A stretch of DNA of 36,952 nucleotides from Arachnia propionica (GTDB lineage Bacteria; Actinomycetota; Actinomycetes; Propionibacteriales; Propionibacteriaceae): positions 1 to 36,952 of the forward strand of contig NZ_RQYT01000028.1 of the NCBI RefSeq assembly GCF_003932785.1, given 5' to 3'. The position numbers and the translations under genes are program-made. Of this stretch, positions 32,914 to 36,952 are shown one piece after another (position 1 is the first letter of the stretch; each line of letters starts with the position of its first letter). Below the pieces are notes generated by a model, which saw nothing but the letters and a program-made list of their open reading frames with translations, had not been told where the DNA came from and did not search any database.

Positions 32914-33009
32914 GGCGTGATCCTATCCCGACCGAAGGCCGTGGGAACACGTACCCAACCCGGTTTCCTGCGCGTCCTCTGGGCCCTCAGCGTCGCCCCG
33001 ACGACCCGT

Positions 33010-35001
33010 TCAGCCCTGCTCGAGCAACCCCAGGCAACGACGCAGCCTGGCCTGCTTCTCCTCGTCCTCCCGGATCGACGGGACGAGCCGCCGGTCCCCC
33101 TCCAGCAGTGCCCGCATCCGGGACGCGAACTGCTCCGTGGCCTCCGGTTCCTGATCCCTGAGCAACTCGCACAACGTCACGGCGCTGTCCGGCCCCTTGT
33201 AGTTGGTGAGCAGGTCGCGGATCACCATGGTGGCGGTGTCCTCCGGCGACAGCGGCCACTGCCCGCCCAGCCGGACCAGCACGGTCCCGCACTCGGCCCG
33301 GTCGTACTCCGCCTCGGCCACCACCGTCGCCAACCGCTCCACCAGCCCTGCCCGGGCGGTGTCGTCGACGCGGTCACTCCACTCCGACGCCAGCCGGGCG
33401 GCGTCACCGACGAAGTAGTTCTTCGGCGTGACGAGCGCGACGACGCGGTCCCAGCCCTCGGCAACGGGCATCGCCCCCGCCTCGACGACCCCCTTCAACG
33501 CCGCCACCTGCTCCTGCTCGTGGTCGCTGTCCGCGAGGATGCCCTGCCACCAAGCGACGAGTTGCGGATGGTCACGTTCCGGGAACTGCTCATCGACCTT
33601 CTCGTGGTGCGTGCCCTCGGTGGCGGCCAGGGCGGCGAGCCAGTCGTCGAGAAGCCCGGTGTGCCGGGCCAACGGGATGAGGTCGCGGGTGTCCTTCGCC
33701 TCGTCGCGGATGCGTTGCAGATCCGCCTCCGAGTCGGCCCAGTGCGGGTTGAGCGGATTCAGTCGTTTCGCGGCAGCCCGCAGCGGTTCCTGCAGCTCGG
33801 CGGGCCAGGTCGCCGCCCACCGCGCCACGCTCCACCACGTGAACTCCTTGCCCTGAGGGTCGAGGACCTCCAGCGCCTCGCCGATCAGCGTCGCGAGTTC
33901 CCGCCCCGGAACCACACCCACCTCCGCCAGGGCGATCCCCAACGGCGAGTGCACACCAATATCCTTCGACGCGTACAGCTCGGTGCTCTCCGCCTCGTCC
34001 CGGTGCTCCAGCGCCCACCGGATCGCGGTCTCCGCATGCCGCTCCCACCGGGGATCACCTGCCTCGGCGAGGATGAGGGCGGCGCTGGCGTGTGGCTGAC
34101 TGAGGAGGATCTCGCCGTCGAACCTCGGGGCGGCTTGGTCGATCGCGTCGAGCACCTCCGGGGTGCGCGGCAACCGGATCAGCAGGTCGAAGTCGTACTC
34201 CCCCACCTCCTCACTGCTGGTGAGGAACTCGGCCACCCGGGACGCGACGGCCGGGGTGATGGAGCGGGAACGCTCGGCCGCATCGAGCAGCCCGTGGGCG
34301 ACCTCACTGCTGGGCTCCATCGCCAGGAGGACCTCCTCGCCTCGCGGGACGGAGCCGATCCAGCTGGGGTTCTCACGCTTCGTGACGAGATCCGCATGGG
34401 CGGCGACCAGTTCGACGTCCTCCCCCGTGGCATGGCCCGCCTCGAACCGGCCCAGGGCGGCAGGCACCGTGAGACGGGGATCGTCGCTGCCCGGGAACAG
34501 GTCGTGATGCCCCAGCGTCCGTGCCGCCACCCACGACAGCTTCCCGCCCGAGTCCAGCGCGTCGACGAGGGCAGCGGTCAACTCCGGCCCCGGGGTTCCG
34601 AGATGCACGACGAGATCCGCCACCTTGACCGCGTCCCGACCCCCGGCGGCCAGCACCGGGATGAGGACCGGGACCGCCTTGTCGAGGGCGACACGCGTCG
34701 CCTCCACCACGTCGGCACTCCCCAACCCGTTCCCGACGGCCTCCGCCGCCGTCCGGATCAGCTTCAGCGGCTGTTTCGGCGCCACCCCGTCGCCGATCAT
34801 GGCGGTCACGACCTCGACCACCGGCACTGCCGCGGGCCACAGGCCGCCCTGGTGCATCGCCGAGGCCTCGATGTCGTGGAAGGCCCCCTTCTTGCCCTTG
34901 GCAAGCTTCTTCAGCAGGTCGGGGAGGTCCTCGGCGGTGCCATAGGCGTGCCTGAACGACTTCCAGTCGACGGCCTTCATGGTCTTCTTCCACGTCGTCA
35001 C
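33010..35001 (-). CDS. Predicted helical-repeat (HEAT-like) protein, paralog B
   Basis: A 663-residue helical-repeat protein, paralog of 30928-32913 over its full length. Shared segments include AVDWxSxxHAYG at the start, MHQGGLWPAAVPVVEVV, LGHHDLFPGSDDPRLTVPAA, LLIRLPRTPEVLDAIDQAA, ERDHPQLVAWWQGILAD and a nearly identical last 20 residues. The GTG at 35001 is preferred because GGAAGGTG lies 8 nt upstream and the start mirrors the paralog. The DNA around both stop codons is almost identical, including bases after the stop, which points to recent duplication or gene conversion. It lies 56 bp after the ParA-like gene. Function unknown; the solenoid could bind the ATPase or another protein. Confidence 0.8.
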   Translation of the reverse strand: MTTWKKTMKAVDWKSFRHAYGTAEDLPDLLKKLAKGKKGAFHDIEASAMHQGGLWPAAVPVVEVVTAMIGDGVAPKQPLKLIRTAAEAVGNGLGSADVVEATRVALDKAVPVLIPVLAAGGRDAVKVADLVVHLGTPGPELTAALVDALDSGGKLSWVAARTLGHHDLFPGSDDPRLTVPAALGRFEAGHATGEDVELVAAHADLVTKRENPSWIGSVPRGEEVLLAMEPSSEVAHGLLDAAERSRSITPAVASRVAEFLTSSEEVGEYDFDLLIRLPRTPEVLDAIDQAAPRFDGEILLSQPHASAALILAEAGDPRWERHAETAIRWALEHRDEAESTELYASKDIGVHSPLGIALAEVGVVPGRELATLIGEALEVLDPQGKEFTWWSVARWAATWPAELQEPLRAAAKRLNPLNPHWADSEADLQRIRDEAKDTRDLIPLARHTGLLDDWLAALAATEGTHHEKVDEQFPERDHPQLVAWWQGILADSDHEQEQVAALKGVVEAGAMPVAEGWDRVVALVTPKNYFVGDAARLASEWSDRVDDTARAGLVERLATVVAEAEYDRAECGTVLVRLGGQWPLSPEDTATMVIRDLLTNYKGPDSAVTLCELLRDQEPEATEQFASRMRALLEGDRRLVPSIREDEEKQARLRRCLGLLEQG

Positions 35002-35057
35002 GTGTGGTTCACCTTCCTGCTGCATGGCATCCGGGTCGGACTGGTCGCCGTTCGCGG

Positions 35058-36332
35058 TCAGAGGCCCTGCGCGACACGGGCGGCGGCCTGCAGCCAAGCG
35101 AGCCGGGTCCCCGGCCGGAGCGCGTCCCAGCGGAGTCGTCCATCCACCATGGCGGGGTCGAAGGGGATGGTGCTGACGCTTCGTGCGATCTCCCGGAAGC
35201 CGCTGACGACCCGATCGACGTCGCGTCGGTGGGCCGTGGGGTCGGCCTGGTTGATGATGACGGCGGCCTGTTCGGCGAGCCGGGCGCCGTGGTCGCCCTG
35301 GGCGGCGAGGCTCTCCAGCAGCAGCGCGCCCGATTCGGCGTGGTCGTCGCGGGTGGTGGTGGCCATGACGAGCTGGTCCGTGTGGTGGATCATGCGACGC
35401 CACATCGGGTCGGACTCGTCGTTGCCGGAGTCCATGAGCACGAGCCGGTAGTACTTGCACGCGACGCGGTGGATGGCATCCACGTCGTCGGCGGAGATGC
35501 GCTGCGCGGAGGCCAGCTCCATCGGCTTGCTGCGCAGCACGTCGTAGCGGTCCTCGGTCTGGTGGTGGACGTAGTGCGCCAGATCCGCGGCCTGGGCCTG
35601 GGTGGACAGGAGCTTCCCCGTCGCGGGCAGCAGCTCCAGCAGGGTGCCGTCGTGGGGGCCCTGCTCGGTGCGCCAGCCGAGGGTGCCGCGGGTCTGGTTG
35701 TTGTCCCACGCGAGGACCCCGGCGCCGCCGTGACGGGCGAAGGCCGCGGCGAGGAGCGCCGTCGTGGGGGTCTTCCCGGCGCCGCCCTTGCCGTTGACGA
35801 TGGCGATGGTGCGGGGGCCGGGCCAGTGACGGCTCACCATGCTGATGGCGGCGCGTTCGGTGAGTTCCTGGTGGCTCGGTGGCATCCGGATCCCGACCCT
35901 GCCCATTGCGCCGCGCCAGCCCTGCGTCGCGGGTGCCGGCTGGTTCTCGGAGCGGAGGAAGGAGTTCTCCCGGGCCCGCCGCGCGACGACGGGGGGAGAG
36001 TCGAGGAGCCCCGCTGACGACGGCGAGGGGGAGGAGACGAACGGTGACGGTTGCGCCGCAGGGGCCGGGGTCGGGGGCGGCACCGGGGTGGCGGGGGTTG
36101 GGTTGGTGGTGACGAGTCCGTCGGGATGGACGAGGAGCGAGAAGACCTGGCCCTCGCTCTCACGGGCCTCGAGGGAGATCACCTCGTTGGTGCGTCGGGC
36201 GTGCTCGATGACGAGCGTGAGGCAGGCGCGCCGAGCATCCACCACCGACCCCGCTGTGACGAGGCGTTCGGTCTCGTCGTCGATGACGACGCTCCCAGTA
36301 CCGTCTGGACGGACGGTCGCGATGGCGGCCAT
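35058..36332 (-). CDS. ParA/MinD-like ATPase with proline-rich linker
   Basis: A 424-residue protein. An N-terminal domain of about 75 residues (ATVRPDGTGSVVIDDETERL) is followed by a Pro/Thr/Ala-rich linker (about 80-115). The C-terminal part is a deviant-Walker ATPase: IAIVNGKGGAGKTPTTALLA near residue 180, LAWDNNQTRGTLGW, LVLMDSGNDESDPMWRR and VIINQADPTAHRRDVD. The ParA/MinD group moves or positions cargo using ATP-dependent dimers on DNA or membrane; EspI-like and element-borne proteins also have a Pro-rich linker. No ParB or membrane-targeting helix is visible. The ATG at 36332 has AGAGG 8 nt upstream and lies 11 bp after the HTH gene, ahead of the two solenoid genes. Confidence 0.88.
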   Translation of the reverse strand: MAAIATVRPDGTGSVVIDDETERLVTAGSVVDARRACLTLVIEHARRTNEVISLEARESEGQVFSLLVHPDGLVTTNPTPATPVPPPTPAPAAQPSPFVSSPSPSSAGLLDSPPVVARRARENSFLRSENQPAPATQGWRGAMGRVGIRMPPSHQELTERAAISMVSRHWPGPRTIAIVNGKGGAGKTPTTALLAAAFARHGGAGVLAWDNNQTRGTLGWRTEQGPHDGTLLELLPATGKLLSTQAQAADLAHYVHHQTEDRYDVLRSKPMELASAQRISADDVDAIHRVACKYYRLVLMDSGNDESDPMWRRMIHHTDQLVMATTTRDDHAESGALLLESLAAQGDHGARLAEQAAVIINQADPTAHRRDVDRVVSGFREIARSVSTIPFDPAMVDGRLRWDALRPGTRLAWLQAAARVAQGL

Positions 36333-36343
36333 GCGTGTTCCTC

Positions 36344-36595
36344 TCAAAGGTTGTGATGGGTCGGCCCCGCGTCAGGTTCGACCTGCATGACGGGGGAGTT
36401 GAGTCCGGCAGCGAGGGAGTCCCTGAGATCGTCGCGAACCACGAACCAGAGGGATCCCAGCTTGTAGGCGGGGATGACGCCGTGACGGATCCACTGGTAC
36501 ACACCGCGTTTCGTCATGCCCAGCAGGTCCGCGGCCTCCTGGATCCCGAGGAGCTTCGGCACGCCCTCGAAGACCTCATCCAGACGAGATGTCAC
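36344..36595 (-). CDS. Small HTH DNA-binding protein (excisionase/MerR-like HTH_17)
   Basis: An 83-residue protein from GTG 36595 (88 residues if ATG 36610 is used). GAGGAAGGG lies 4-5 nt before the GTG, which is why it is preferred. The core is LLGIQEAADLLGMTKRGVYQ, then WIRHGVIPAYKLGSLWFVVRDDL, the winged helix-turn-helix of excisionase and MerR-like proteins. Such proteins act as directionality factors for integrases or as local regulators. No integrase is in view. It heads the operon with the ParA-like and solenoid genes, and phased hexamers lie directly upstream, so autoregulation is the simplest role. Confidence 0.85.
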   Translation of the reverse strand: MTSRLDEVFEGVPKLLGIQEAADLLGMTKRGVYQWIRHGVIPAYKLGSLWFVVRDDLRDSLAAGLNSPVMQVEPDAGPTHHNL

Positions 36596-36630
36596 GGCAC
36601 CCTTCCTCATGCGACAGCCACCACGACAGA

Positions 36631-36636
36631 ACAGTA
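36631..36636 (-). promoter_or_regulatory. Predicted -10 box of the HTH-ParA-solenoid operon
   Basis: TACTGT on the minus strand fits TANNNT. Transcription would begin near 36624, leaving a leader that includes the GAGGAAGGG ribosome binding site for GTG 36595. Confidence 0.4.
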
Positions 36637-36641
36637 CGCGA

Positions 36642-36689
36642 TGTGTAACGAAATGTCACTGCATGTAACTCTGACGTCAGCGATGACAC
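36642..36689. promoter_or_regulatory. 10-bp phased hexamers upstream of the HTH-ParA operon
   Basis: TGTAAC (36644), TGTCAC (36654) and TGTAAC (36664) are exactly 10 bp apart, continued by ACGTCA (36674, within the palindrome TGACGTCA) and TGACAC (36684). All face the same side of the helix and start 6-8 bp upstream of the -10 box. Likely a cooperative operator for the HTH protein or ParA-like ATPase; this is inference. Confidence 0.55.
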
Positions 36690-36952
36690 TCTGCGTCGCT
36701 TCATCCCTCCCCACACCCCCATGGTGCCCGAGGAGGGGTTCAGTGCCTCTGGGGCCGACAGCGACGGCAGTCACGCTATCGACGGATCCGACGGATCGCC
36801 CGTCGTCCATTCGGCGGGCCAAGACGTGCATTCACCGCTCCGGAGGGCCGTCCAGCTCGTGGGTTTTAGCGTTGGAGGTGGTTGTGGGTTGTTCGGGATG
36901 GTTGTTTGAGGCTTGTCAGTCGTGGTGTGAGGGTGGTGTCCGGGGTGGGGCG

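Larger units (their letters stand above)
36611..36952. other. Right-edge non-coding region
   Basis: Contains the promoter and phased hexamers of the HTH-ParA operon (36631-36689), about 170 bp without a convincing gene, and from about 36858 a strongly G/T-rich stretch running off the window. The available reading frames in it are short and of odd composition, so no gene is called. Confidence 0.5.

Noticed and set aside
32293-35451. A 1052-residue plus-strand open frame
   Set aside because: Antisense to both solenoid genes; long open frames on the opposite strand are expected at this GC content and the product has no coherent composition.
36344-36610. HTH protein as an excisionase of an integrative element in this window
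   Set aside because: No integrase, attachment site or other element gene is visible; only a DNA-binding role is supported.

Overview
The window comes from a high-GC Gram-positive, most likely an actinobacterium. Evidence: very high GC with G/C-ending codons; a mycothiol-linked DsbA-family protein (Rv2466c type); a DUF3151 protein; an OmpA-domain protein laid out like mycobacterial ArfA; and TANNNT -10 boxes 6-7 nt before start codons, as in leaderless actinobacterial genes. A Propionibacteriaceae-like host is a guess. No rRNA, tRNA, CRISPR, transposase or integrase was seen.

Layout. 0.1-1.8 kb: a small membrane protein and an AAA/DUF4143 ATPase (minus), preceded by three 23-bp direct repeats. 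1.8-4.9 kb: TetR regulator, ABC ATPase and fused permease in one tightly overlapping operon. 5.0-8.8 kb: aldo/keto reductase (minus), an unknown membrane protein and a phosphofructokinase with unusual active-site residues (plus). 8.8-12.6 kb: a candidate acquired cassette (WYL regulator, drug-type ABC exporter, NmrA-like oxidoreductase), bounded by a copy of the pfk 3' end at each side. 12.7-18.1 kb: DsbA-family protein, Roadblock protein, BON/OmpA envelope protein, a large acidic membrane-anchored coiled-coil protein, and a fructosamine kinase-like protein. 18.1-21.8 kb: a three-gene ABC exporter divergent from a histidine kinase/response regulator pair. 21.85-21.97 kb: a phased inverted repeat array. 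22.0-22.65 kb: a VapBC-type toxin-antitoxin pair with a palindromic operator. 22.7-28.4 kb: jetA-jetB-jetC (mksF-mksE-mksB) of a Wadjet/Mks condensin, with no jetD/mksG following. 28.6-30.2 kb: a second DUF4143 ATPase with its own array of four 23-bp repeats, the whole unit flanked by two nearly identical 78-79 bp hairpin elements. 30.4-30.8 kb: DUF3151. 30.9-36.6 kb: an HTH protein, a ParA/MinD-like ATPase and two paralogous helical-repeat proteins in one minus-strand operon.

How the genes fit together. Three ABC exporter modules each sit beside their own regulator (TetR, WYL, two-component). The Jet/Mks operon, VapBC, the two DUF4143 ATPases and the HTH-ParA-solenoid operon look like accessory, defence- or element-related functions. 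A recurring theme is phased repeat DNA next to a predicted -10 box: 23-bp arrays before both DUF4143 genes and 10-bp-phased hexamers before the HTH-ParA operon. The most promising undescribed signals are the paired 23-bp arrays, the hairpin-bounded DUF4143 cassette, the Jet operon without its nuclease, and the HTH-ParA-twin-solenoid operon.
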